The notes beneath the pieces were generated by a model. The model was not told the origin of the DNA, did no database searches, and saw only the letters and a list, made by a program, of their open reading frames with translations. Of a DNA stretch of 64,000 nt, positions 7,994 to 14,691 are shown piece by piece (the stretch's first letter is position 1; each line of letters starts with the position of its first letter). The DNA is taken from contig NZ_BONK01000003.1 in assembly GCF_016862675.1 (NCBI RefSeq), positions 310,001 through 374,000 on the forward strand, read 5' to 3'. Source of the DNA: Cellulomonas chitinilytica. GTDB taxonomy: Bacteria > Actinomycetota > Actinomycetes > Actinomycetales > Cellulomonadaceae. A program made the translations under genes and the position numbers.

Positions 7994-8023
7994 CTGGCAA
8001 GGGACCTAGGTCCCGGGTAGCGT
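7994..8023 (+). promoter_or_regulatory. Probable promoter of the beta-oxidation operon
   Basis: CTGGCA (4/6 match to TTGACA) at 7994-7999, an 18-base spacer and TAGCGT at 8018-8023. The predicted start is near 8030, leaving a leader of about 78 bases that ends in the GGAGG ribosome site at 8098-8102. Confidence 0.45.
8001..8014. promoter_or_regulatory. Perfect 14-base palindrome GGGACCTAGGTCCC (operator candidate)
   Basis: The palindrome lies within the spacer between the -35 and -10 of the operon promoter, a position typical of repressor operators. Half-sites GGGAC and GTCCC four bases apart also match the geometry of mycobacterial DosR boxes; see the findings. Confidence 0.55.
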
Positions 8024-8107
8024 CGGCCGTCGGTGGCCCGTTCGTCGGGCCTGTGCAAGTGCCAAGAACGCCATCCCTGGACACCGTCGTCCCGCCCTGG
8101 AGGCTCG

Positions 8108-9370
8108 ATGCCGACCGCATCCGCACGTCCTGCACCCCGCGTCCGCCGCGTCGTGTTCGTCGACGGGGTCCGCACCCCGTTCGGCCGCGCCCGCAAGGAC
8201 GGCATCTACGCGCACACCCGCGCCGACGACCTCGCGGTCAAGACCGTCCGCGAGCTGTTGCGGCGCCACCCGGAGCTCGCACCGGAGCGCATCGACGAGG
8301 TCGCCATCGCGGCCACGACGCAGCAGGGCGACCAGGGCCTCACCCTGGGCCGCACCGTCGGCGTCCTCGCCGGCCTGCCGCGCACGGTCCCCGGGTACGC
8401 CGTGGACCGGATGTGTGCCGGTGCGATGACCGCCGTGACGAACGTCGCCGCCGCGATCGGCGTCGGTGCGCAGGACGTCGCGCTCGCCGGCGGTGTCGAG
8501 CACATGGGGCACCACCCGATGGGCTTCGACGCCGACCCCAACCCGCGCTTCCTGTCCGAGCGGCTCGTCGCGAACGACGCGCTCAACATGGGCGTGACCG
8601 CCGAGAACCTGCACGACCGCTTCCCCGCGCTGACCCGTGAGCGCGCCGACGCGTACGGCGTCGCCAGCCAGGACAAGTACGCCGCCGCGCTCGCCGCCGG
8701 GAAGATCGACCCCGACCTGGTCCCCGTCGCGCTGCGCGACCCGGAGCACGGCTGGGGCCTGGCCACCGCCGACGAGCCGCCCCGCCCGGGCACCACGGTC
8801 GAGGCGATCCAGAAGCTCGCGACGCCGTTCCGTCCCGGCGGCCGCGTCACGGCCGGCACCGCCGCCCCGCTCACCGACGGCGCCGCCTCGTGCCTGCTCG
8901 CCGCGGAGGACACCGCCGCCGAGCTCGGCCTGCCGACGCGCATGCGGATGGTCTCGTTCGCGTACGCCGGCGTGGAGCCCGAGATCATGGGCATCGGCCC
9001 GGTCCCGGCCACCGTCAAGGCGCTCGAGCGCGCCGGCCTGACGATCGAGGACATCGGCCTGTTCGAGATCAACGAGGCGTTCGCCGTGCAGGTGCTCGCG
9101 TTCCTCGACGCGTTCGGCATCGCGGACGACGACCCACGCGTGAACCCCTACGGCGGTGCGATCGCCGTCGGGCACCCGCTCGCCTCGTCGGGCGTCCGCC
9201 TCATGACGCAGCTCGCCCGCCAGTTCGAGGAGCACCCCGAGGTCCGGTACGGCCTGACGACGATGTGCGTCGGGCTCGGCCAGGGCGGCACCGTCATCTG
9301 GGAGAACCCGCACCACCCCGACTACGAGCCGACGGTCGGCCCGACCGACATCGAGGAGGACGCGAAGTGA
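8108..9370 (+). CDS. fadA: Acetyl-CoA C-acyltransferase (thiolase, FadA type)
   Basis: A 420-residue thiolase that cleaves 3-ketoacyl-CoA to acetyl-CoA and a shortened acyl-CoA, the last step of beta-oxidation. The nucleophilic Cys103 is in VDRMCAGAMTAVTN; the catalytic His is in FEINEAFAVQ and GGAIAVGHPLASSG; the second Cys is in TTMCVGLGQGG. ATG 8108 has GGAGG 5-6 bases upstream. The stop overlaps the start of fadB by four bases (GTGA), so the two subunits of the trifunctional-like complex are probably made in balance. The promoter upstream carries a perfect palindrome in its spacer, suggesting repression when fatty acids are absent, but no dedicated repressor gene is adjacent. Confidence 0.95.
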   Translation: MPTASARPAPRVRRVVFVDGVRTPFGRARKDGIYAHTRADDLAVKTVRELLRRHPELAPERIDEVAIAATTQQGDQGLTLGRTVGVLAGLPRTVPGYAVDRMCAGAMTAVTNVAAAIGVGAQDVALAGGVEHMGHHPMGFDADPNPRFLSERLVANDALNMGVTAENLHDRFPALTRERADAYGVASQDKYAAALAAGKIDPDLVPVALRDPEHGWGLATADEPPRPGTTVEAIQKLATPFRPGGRVTAGTAAPLTDGAASCLLAAEDTAAELGLPTRMRMVSFAYAGVEPEIMGIGPVPATVKALERAGLTIEDIGLFEINEAFAVQVLAFLDAFGIADDDPRVNPYGGAIAVGHPLASSGVRLMTQLARQFEEHPEVRYGLTTMCVGLGQGGTVIWENPHHPDYEPTVGPTDIEEDAK

Positions 9371-11505
9371 CCGCGACGACCGACACCGCCGCTGCTCCGC
9401 GCGCCGAGCGCGTCACGCACGCCCACGTCCGCGACGTCGCGCTGCCCGGCGGCGCCGGGACGCTCGCGCTCGTGACGATCGACAACGGCCTCGACCACAC
9501 GAAGCCGTCGACGCTCGGCCCGCTCGGCATGGCCGAGCTCACCGCGGCGCTCACCGGCGTCCGGGACCGGGTCGCGGCGGGCGAGCTCGTCGCCGTCGCG
9601 GTGACCGGCAAGCCGTACTTCCTGGCGGCCGGCGCCGACCTCACACAGGCCACCGCGCTGACGGGCCGCGACGCCGCGCTCGAGCTCGGTCGCGGCGGGC
9701 ACACCGCGTACGCGCTGCTGCAGGACATGGGCGTGCCGACGTTCGCGTTCGTCAACGGCGTCGCGCTCGGCGGCGGTCTCGAGCTCGCGCTCAACTGCCA
9801 CTACCGCACCGCGGCGTCCGACGTGCGGGCGCTCGCGCTGCCGGAGACCGGCCTGGGCCTCGTACCCGGCTGGGGCGGCGCGTATCTCGTGCCGCGGCTC
9901 GTCGGCGTGGAGAAGGCGCTCGACGTCATCCTCACGCGTCCGGCCGCGAACAAGCCGTACTCGGCGACGGAGGCGGCCTCGATCGGGCTCGTCGACGTCG
10001 TGCTCGACCCGGCCGACTTCCTCGAGGAGTCGATCCGGTGGGCGGCGCGCGTCGTCGCCGGCGAGGTCGTCGTGGAGCGTCGCCCGCTCGACCCGGCCCC
10101 GGTGTGGGACGGCGTCGTCGCGGCGGCCCGGCAGCGGCTCGACGCGGTGATCCACGGCTCGCGACCGGCGCCGTACCGCGCGCTCGACCTCGTCGCCGCG
10201 GCGCGGGACGCCGACCGTGACTCGGCGTTCGCCGCGGAGGACGAGGCGCTCGCCGACCTGCTCATGAGCGACGAGATGCGCGCGTCGGTGTACGCGTTCG
10301 GTCTCGTCTCGGGCGGCAAGCGTCCCGTCGGGGCGCCCGACCGGTCGCTCGCCCAGCCCGTGACCCGGGTCGGGATCGTCGGCGCCGGCCTCATGGCCGC
10401 ACAGATCGCGACGCTGTTCGCGCAGCGGCTCGGCGTGCCGGTCGTCATGCGGGACCTCGACGAGGAGCGCGTGGCCAAGGGCCTCGAGGCGGTCCGGTCG
10501 ACCGTGGAGCGCCTCACGTCGACCGGCCGGATGAGCGAGGCCGCCGGTGCGCGCCTGCTCGGGTCGGTGCACGGCACCACGGACCTGAACGAGTTCGCGT
10601 CGTGCGACCTCGTCATCGAGGCGGTCACCGAGATCCTCGACCTGAAGAAGCGCGTGTTCGCCGAGCTGGAGACCGTCGTCTCCCCCACGACGATCCTCGC
10701 GACGAACACGTCCGCGCTGTCGATCACCGCGATGGCGGCGGACCTGCAGCACCCGGAGCGCGTCGTCGGGCTGCACTTCTTCAACCCCGTCGCCGCGATG
10801 CCGCTCGTCGAGGTCGTGCAGGCGGAGCACACGTCGCTGGAGGCGCTCGCCACCGGGTTCGCCGTCGTGTCCAAGCTGCGCAAGACGGCGGTGCTCGTGG
10901 CCGACCGGCCCGGCTTCGTCGTCAACCGGCTGCTCGTGCTGCTGCTCGGCGTGATCGTCGACGCCGTCGAGCACGGCACCCCGGTGGAGGTCGCCGACCG
11001 CGCGCTGCGGCCGCTCGGGCTCCCGATGCCGCCGTTCGAGCTGTTCGACCTCGTCGGTCCGGCGGTCGGCCTGCACGTCCTCACGTCGCTGCGCGAGGAC
11101 CTCGGCGACCGGTTCCCCCGGTCCCCCGGGCTCGAGAAGCTGGTCGCCGACGGGACGCGCGTCGTTCTCCCCGCACCCGCCAAGGGCCTGCCGAAGCCCG
11201 TCGACCCGGCCATCCAGGCCGTGTTCGACGACGCCCGCGAGGGCGCGGTGTCCGGCACGCCGCTCGACGAGGCGGGGGTGCTCGACTCCGTCCTCACCGC
11301 GCTCACCGTCGAGGTGGGCCACATGCTCGACGAGGGCGTCGTCGCCACGCCGCAGCAGATCGACCTGTGCATGATCCTCGGCGCCGGGTGGGGCTTCCAC
11401 CTCGGCGGGATCACGCCGTACCTGGACCGCACCGGGTACTCCGAGAAGGTCCTCGGGCGCCGCCTGCTCCCGGACGGCGTCGCGAACGTCCCCGCCGCCG
11501 GCTGA
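9367..11505 (+). CDS. fadB: Multifunctional enoyl-CoA hydratase / 3-hydroxyacyl-CoA dehydrogenase (FadB type)
   Basis: A 712-residue fusion. The N-terminal crotonase domain (about residues 15-250) shows ALGGGLELALNCHYR and LPETGLGLVPGWGG, carrying the two catalytic glutamates. The NAD-binding 3-hydroxyacyl-CoA dehydrogenase domain begins at VGIVGAGLMAAQIATLF near residue 336 and includes LHFFNPVAAMPLVEVV with the catalytic His; C-terminal dehydrogenase domains follow (DRPGFVVNRLLVLLLG, FELFDLVGPAVGLHV). It hydrates trans-2-enoyl-CoA and oxidises L-3-hydroxyacyl-CoA, feeding the FadA thiolase. Length matches the family. GTG 9367 overlaps the fadA stop. A strong hairpin follows the stop. Confidence 0.95.
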   Translation: MTATTDTAAAPRAERVTHAHVRDVALPGGAGTLALVTIDNGLDHTKPSTLGPLGMAELTAALTGVRDRVAAGELVAVAVTGKPYFLAAGADLTQATALTGRDAALELGRGGHTAYALLQDMGVPTFAFVNGVALGGGLELALNCHYRTAASDVRALALPETGLGLVPGWGGAYLVPRLVGVEKALDVILTRPAANKPYSATEAASIGLVDVVLDPADFLEESIRWAARVVAGEVVVERRPLDPAPVWDGVVAAARQRLDAVIHGSRPAPYRALDLVAAARDADRDSAFAAEDEALADLLMSDEMRASVYAFGLVSGGKRPVGAPDRSLAQPVTRVGIVGAGLMAAQIATLFAQRLGVPVVMRDLDEERVAKGLEAVRSTVERLTSTGRMSEAAGARLLGSVHGTTDLNEFASCDLVIEAVTEILDLKKRVFAELETVVSPTTILATNTSALSITAMAADLQHPERVVGLHFFNPVAAMPLVEVVQAEHTSLEALATGFAVVSKLRKTAVLVADRPGFVVNRLLVLLLGVIVDAVEHGTPVEVADRALRPLGLPMPPFELFDLVGPAVGLHVLTSLREDLGDRFPRSPGLEKLVADGTRVVLPAPAKGLPKPVDPAIQAVFDDAREGAVSGTPLDEAGVLDSVLTALTVEVGHMLDEGVVATPQQIDLCMILGAGWGFHLGGITPYLDRTGYSEKVLGRRLLPDGVANVPAAG

Positions 11506-11520
11506 CCCCGCGGCACGCAC

Positions 11521-11555
11521 GAGGGCCCTCGGACCGTCACGGTCCGGGGGCCCTC
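11521..11555. terminator. Bidirectional hairpin terminator after fadB
   Basis: GAGGGCCC-TCGGACCG and its near-perfect complement around a TCA loop, between fadB (+) and the convergent DUF4180 gene (-). Confidence 0.8.
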
Positions 11556-11562
11556 GTCGTCG

Positions 11563-11934
11563 TCAGCGCCGCGGCGACGCGGCCAGCCGGGCGGCCAGCG
11601 CCGCCTCGTCGGGCAGGAACCAGGCGTGGTCGCCGCGGTTCGACTCGTACACGAAGTCGCGCAGGGCGTCGCTGCGCTCGACGTACTCGGTGATGTCCCC
11701 GATCACCGCGATCTGCACGTGGTAGTTCACGGCCTTCTGCAGGAACTCCCCGGCGACGAGCGAGCTGAGCCGGAAGAACTCCGGGTCGAGGCGACCGACC
11801 GGCACCGCGACGACCCCGGCGTCCTGCGCCCAGGCGTTGCCGATGAGGTCGGAGGCGTCCGCCGAGCTGGAGATGACCGGTCCGTCGTGGTCCAGGTACT
11901 GCACCCGGACGTCGCCGTGCTCCTCGATGCGCAT
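11563..11934 (-). CDS. DUF4180 domain-containing protein
   Basis: A 123-residue cytoplasmic protein of the DUF4180 family. Typical segments are DGPVISSSADASDLIGNAW near residue 18, VVAVPVGRLDPEFFRLSS, GEFLQKAVNYHVQIAVIGDI and the C-terminal ESNRGDHAWFLPDE. The family is widespread in bacteria, often as single genes with no known biochemical role; the pattern of alternating strands and helices hints at a SpoIIAA/STAS-like fold, which is inference. Start ATG 11934 follows a TAGGGT hexamer by six bases, so the message is probably leaderless. It shares a bidirectional terminator with fadB. Confidence 0.88.
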   Translation of the reverse strand: MRIEEHGDVRVQYLDHDGPVISSSADASDLIGNAWAQDAGVVAVPVGRLDPEFFRLSSLVAGEFLQKAVNYHVQIAVIGDITEYVERSDALRDFVYESNRGDHAWFLPDEAALAARLAASPRR

Positions 11935-11940
11935 GGCACG

Positions 11941-11946
11941 ACCCTA
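11941..11946 (-). promoter_or_regulatory. -10 element TAGGGT, leaderless type
   Basis: On the minus strand TAGGGT is followed by six bases and ATG 11934 of the DUF4180 gene. Confidence 0.55.
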
Positions 11947-12020
11947 GGGAGCATCCCCTGGGTGCCGTCCACCGCAATGCCGCCCTCGACCAGGCCGGCA
12001 CCCGCGCTTCCGGGGCTCGA

Positions 12021-12040
12021 CCGTCGTCCGGCGACGACGG
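12021..12040. terminator. Hairpin downstream of the SnoaL-like gene
   Basis: CCGTCGTC and GACGACGG, an 8-bp stem with a 4-base loop just after the minus-strand stop at 12047. Confidence 0.4.
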
Positions 12041-12046
12041 CCGCCG

Positions 12047-12475
12047 TCACGCGACGACCGGGACCGGGGCGGCGCCGACGCGCCACAGGGGCACGATCTC
12101 GAGCCGGGCGAGCCGCCATCCCCCGGCCGTGCGCCGGGTCGCGAGCCGGTAGACGGCGCCCAGCTCGAGCACCGTCTCGAGGTCGGCGGTCGCGAACCGG
12201 GCGGCCAGGTTGGCGCGCATGGCGCCGGTGTCACCGGCGAGCTCGACGAGCACGTCGGTCAGCCGGTGCTGGAGGTGTGCGTAGCCCTGGTGGTTGCGGG
12301 TGGCCTGGGCGACGACGGCGTCGACGCCGTCGGCGGTCCCACCCGGGGTCGCCACCGTGGCGTCGTCGGTGAACAGCGCACGCAGGTCGTCGAAGCGGTG
12401 CTCGTCGAGGCAGGCACCGAGACGTGCGACGAGGTCGAGGTGGTCGAGCCGGTCCTGGAGCGATGCGAGTGTCAT
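12047..12475 (-). CDS. SnoaL-like / NTF2-like polyketide-cyclase-fold protein
   Basis: A 142-residue protein with the cone-shaped NTF2/SnoaL fold. The signature region LACLDEHRFDDLRALFTDD-style segment is near residues 20-40 (FDDLRALFTDDATVATPGG), followed by VDAVVAQATRNHQGYAHLQH and a C-terminal strand GWRLARLEIVPLWRVG. Many such proteins bind small aromatic or steroid-like molecules, and some act as isomerases or cyclases; the substrate here is unknown. It is divergently transcribed from a MarR regulator, with an extensive operator of TTGG/CCAA repeats between them, so it is very likely the regulator's target. A drug- or phenolic-responsive role is plausible but not shown. Confidence 0.82.
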   Translation of the reverse strand: MTLASLQDRLDHLDLVARLGACLDEHRFDDLRALFTDDATVATPGGTADGVDAVVAQATRNHQGYAHLQHRLTDVLVELAGDTGAMRANLAARFATADLETVLELGAVYRLATRRTAGGWRLARLEIVPLWRVGAAPVPVVA

Positions 12476-12485
12476 CACAGCCTCT

Positions 12486-12519
12486 TCGTTGGTGGTACCA
12501 ATGTTGGCACGACCAACGA
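12486..12519. promoter_or_regulatory. 34-base imperfect palindromic operator between SnoaL-like and marR genes
   Basis: 14 of 17 base pairs are symmetric. It starts TCGTTGGT and ends ACCAACGA, with CCAA/TTGG repeats in the middle; a further GCCAACGAT half-site lies at 12533-12541. This is the probable MarR binding region, adjacent to the marR -35 zone. Confidence 0.65.
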
Positions 12520-12543
12520 TAACAGGAGGTGGCGCCAACGATC

Positions 12544-12549
12544 TAGAGT
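12544..12549 (+). promoter_or_regulatory. -10 element TAGAGT, leaderless type (marR)
   Basis: TAGAGT, 7 bases, then ATG 12557. Confidence 0.55.
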
Positions 12550-12556
12550 GCGAGCC

Positions 12557-12991
12557 ATGGAGACGTGGGACGCCCCGGCGCGCGTGCGCGCCCTGCCCAG
12601 CTGGCTGGTGAGCCAGGTCGCGCTGCAGGCCCGGAACGTCGTCGCCCGGCACTTCGGGGCCGTCGGCGGCCACCGGACGCAGTTCACGATGCTCGCCGCG
12701 CTCGCCGAGTTCGGTCCGATGAGCCAGGCGGACCTCGGCCGACGGGTCGGGCTCGACCGCAGCGACGTCGCCGCCGCTGTCGCTGCGCTCGCGGCCGACG
12801 GCCTGCTCGACCGGACCCCGGACCCGCACGACCGGCGCCGCAACGTCGTGCGGGTCACGACCGAGGGGCAGGTGAGGCTCGCCGCGCTCGACGCCGCGGC
12901 GCACGCCGCCCAGGACGAGCTCCTCGCCGGGCTCAGCACTGCGGAGCGTGACCAGCTCGCCGCCCTCCTGGCCCGGGTCGCGGGCGTCTGA
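12557..12991 (+). CDS. MarR-family transcriptional regulator
   Basis: A 144-residue winged-helix regulator of the MarR family. The recognition region reads MSQADLGRRVGLDRSDVAAA near residues 56-75, followed by the wing LLDRTPDPHDRRRNVVRVT with the family DxRxR motif (DPHDRRRN). Helices at both ends (LVSQVALQARNVVARHF and AHAAQDELLAGLSTAERDQL) form the dimer interface. MarR proteins usually repress a divergent gene and are released by small phenolic or other ligands. The 34-base operator between this gene and the SnoaL-like gene would allow control of both. The start is supported by the leaderless-type -10. Confidence 0.92.
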   Translation: METWDAPARVRALPSWLVSQVALQARNVVARHFGAVGGHRTQFTMLAALAEFGPMSQADLGRRVGLDRSDVAAAVAALAADGLLDRTPDPHDRRRNVVRVTTEGQVRLAALDAAAHAAQDELLAGLSTAERDQLAALLARVAGV

Positions 12992-13057
12992 CCCTGCACG
13001 AGGACCGCGACGACGGACGGTCCGGCGACGGCTCGTCGCGCACGGAAGGATGAGCCC

Positions 13058-13720
13058 ATGACGACGCTGCCTCCCCTGTCCCTCGCCGGCACCCTCGACC
13101 GCGGAGCGCTCGTGCCCGCCGTCGACCTCCTCGCGAACCTCGTCGCACGGCCTGAGGTGGGCGCCCGCTGGGACGACGAGTCGTCGTGCGCCGGCATGAC
13201 CGTCGGCGCGCTGGCGTGGCACCTCGTCAACCAGCCGCAGCGGGTGGTCGAGGTGCTCGCCGCACCGGCGCCCGACATCGAGCCCATCTCCCTCGACGAG
13301 CACTACGCGCGGGCGGCGTGGCTGCAGCAGGACCTCGACGGGCCGGCCAACGTCGGGGTCCGCGAGCGCGGCGCCGAGCAGGCGACGGCGGGGCAGGACG
13401 CGGCGGTGGCCGCGGCCCGGGAGGCGCGCGACGCCCTGGCGGCCACCCTCGCGGCGGCGGCCCCGACGGTGGGCCTGCCGTGGACGGGGACGGCCCTGCG
13501 GACGGACGACTTCCTCGTCACGCGGCTCATGGAGATCGTCGTGCACAGCGACGACCTGGCGGCCAGCGTCGACGTCCCGGTGCCGGCGTTCGCCCCCGAG
13601 ACGCTGGGGCCGGTCCTCACACTGCTCACGGACCTGTCGTTGCGCCGGCACGGGCAGGACGCCCTCGTCCGCACGCTCACCCGCCCGCAGCGGGCGCCGG
13701 GGTCGATCAGCGCGTTCTGA
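13058..13720 (+). CDS. Maleylpyruvate isomerase N-terminal (MDMPI) domain protein
   Basis: A 220-residue protein of the DinB/MDMPI superfamily. The four-helix bundle is visible as LVPAVDLLANLVARPE, MTVGALAWHLVNQPQRVVEV and TDDFLVTRLMEIVVHSDDLAAS. Conserved histidines in AWHLVNQ and IVVHSDD fit the three-His metal site of mycothiol-dependent enzymes in actinobacteria. Members include mycothiol-dependent maleylpyruvate isomerase and mycothiol S-transferases, so a thiol-transfer or detoxification role is likely but unassigned. ATG 13058 has GAAGGA seven bases upstream. The same bases read as a weak -10, so a leadered or leaderless message is undecided. It converges on pflA. Confidence 0.82.
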   Translation: MTTLPPLSLAGTLDRGALVPAVDLLANLVARPEVGARWDDESSCAGMTVGALAWHLVNQPQRVVEVLAAPAPDIEPISLDEHYARAAWLQQDLDGPANVGVRERGAEQATAGQDAAVAAAREARDALAATLAAAAPTVGLPWTGTALRTDDFLVTRLMEIVVHSDDLAASVDVPVPAFAPETLGPVLTLLTDLSLRRHGQDALVRTLTRPQRAPGSISAF

Positions 13721-13728
13721 CGACGCGG

Positions 13729-13743
13729 CCGGTCACCGACCGG
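13729..13743. terminator. Short hairpin between MDMPI gene and pflA
   Basis: CCGGTC-acc-GACCGG in the 23-base gap of a convergent pair; short but well placed. Confidence 0.35.
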
Positions 13744-14640
13744 TCAGTAGACCGTGAGCCCGTGGTCGCGGAACTGCCCGCGCACGCGTTCGACCAGCTC
13801 GGGCGTCGGCGGCTGGGTCTCGTCGAGCTCGTAGCGCATCCCGAGCTCCTCCCACTTGTCGCGGCCCATCTGGTGGAAGGGCAGCACCTCGACGCGGGTG
13901 ACGGCGCCACCGAGCGACGCGACGTACGCGGCGACGCGCTCGACGTTGTCCTCCTCGTCGGTGAGCCCGGGGACCAGCACGAAGCGCACCCAGATCTCGG
14001 TGTCGCCACGACCGGCGATCCGGCGGCCGAAGTCGAGCGTCGGCTGCAGCTCCCGCCCCGTCACGCGACGGTAGGCGTCGGGGTCGCCCGACTTGACGTC
14101 GAGCAGGACGAGGTCGACGTCGTCGAGCATCTCGTCGGTGCACGCCGAGCCGAGGAAGCCGGACGTGTCGATCGCCGTGTGCACGTCCATCGCCTTCGCG
14201 CCGCGCAGCAGACGGCGGACGAACGCGGGCTGCATGAGCGGCTCGCCGCCGGAGATCGTCAGGCCGCCGCCGGTGGCCTTCATGACGCCGCGGTAGCGGG
14301 CGACCCGGCGCAGGATCTCGTCGGCGGCGACGTCGGTGCCGCGGCGCATCTCCATCGTGTCGGGGTTGTGGCAGTACAGGCACCGCAGCGGGCAGCCGGC
14401 GAGGAACGTGGTCATCCGCGTCCCCGGGCCGTCGACCGCGGTGACGAGCTCCCACGAGTGGACCGAGCCGATCTCGCCGGACCGGACGGCGGCGAACCGC
14501 TGCGACCGTGCCCGCTCGTCGTCGACGGCCAGGCCCTCGGTGCCCGCACCGGAGACGCGACCGAGCGCCCCGCCGACGAGCGGCATGCCGAGCGGCACCA
14601 CTGGTGCGCCGGTCTGCCGCTCGTCGGTCGCGGTGCTCAT
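13744..14640 (-). CDS. pflA: Pyruvate formate-lyase 1-activating enzyme
   Basis: A 298-residue radical-SAM activase. The iron-sulfur cluster motif CPLRCLYC places the three cysteines at 83, 87 and 90; GGGLTISGGEPLMQ is the SAM-binding segment, and DLVLLDVKSGDPDAYRRVTG and VLPFHQMGRDKWEELGM are typical of PflA. It generates the glycyl radical on PflB using S-adenosylmethionine and an electron donor, only under anaerobic conditions. An N-terminal stretch of about 50 residues precedes the core and is longer than in E. coli PflA; it may be genuine or reflect a start further downstream. The gene lies 51 bases after pflB and is probably co-transcribed. Confidence 0.95.
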   Translation of the reverse strand: MSTATDERQTGAPVVPLGMPLVGGALGRVSGAGTEGLAVDDERARSQRFAAVRSGEIGSVHSWELVTAVDGPGTRMTTFLAGCPLRCLYCHNPDTMEMRRGTDVAADEILRRVARYRGVMKATGGGLTISGGEPLMQPAFVRRLLRGAKAMDVHTAIDTSGFLGSACTDEMLDDVDLVLLDVKSGDPDAYRRVTGRELQPTLDFGRRIAGRGDTEIWVRFVLVPGLTDEEDNVERVAAYVASLGGAVTRVEVLPFHQMGRDKWEELGMRYELDETQPPTPELVERVRGQFRDHGLTVY

Positions 14641-14691
14641 GGTCGCGTCTCCTCGTGCGTCGTGCGGGTCGGTCGGTGCGGGGTCAGACCG

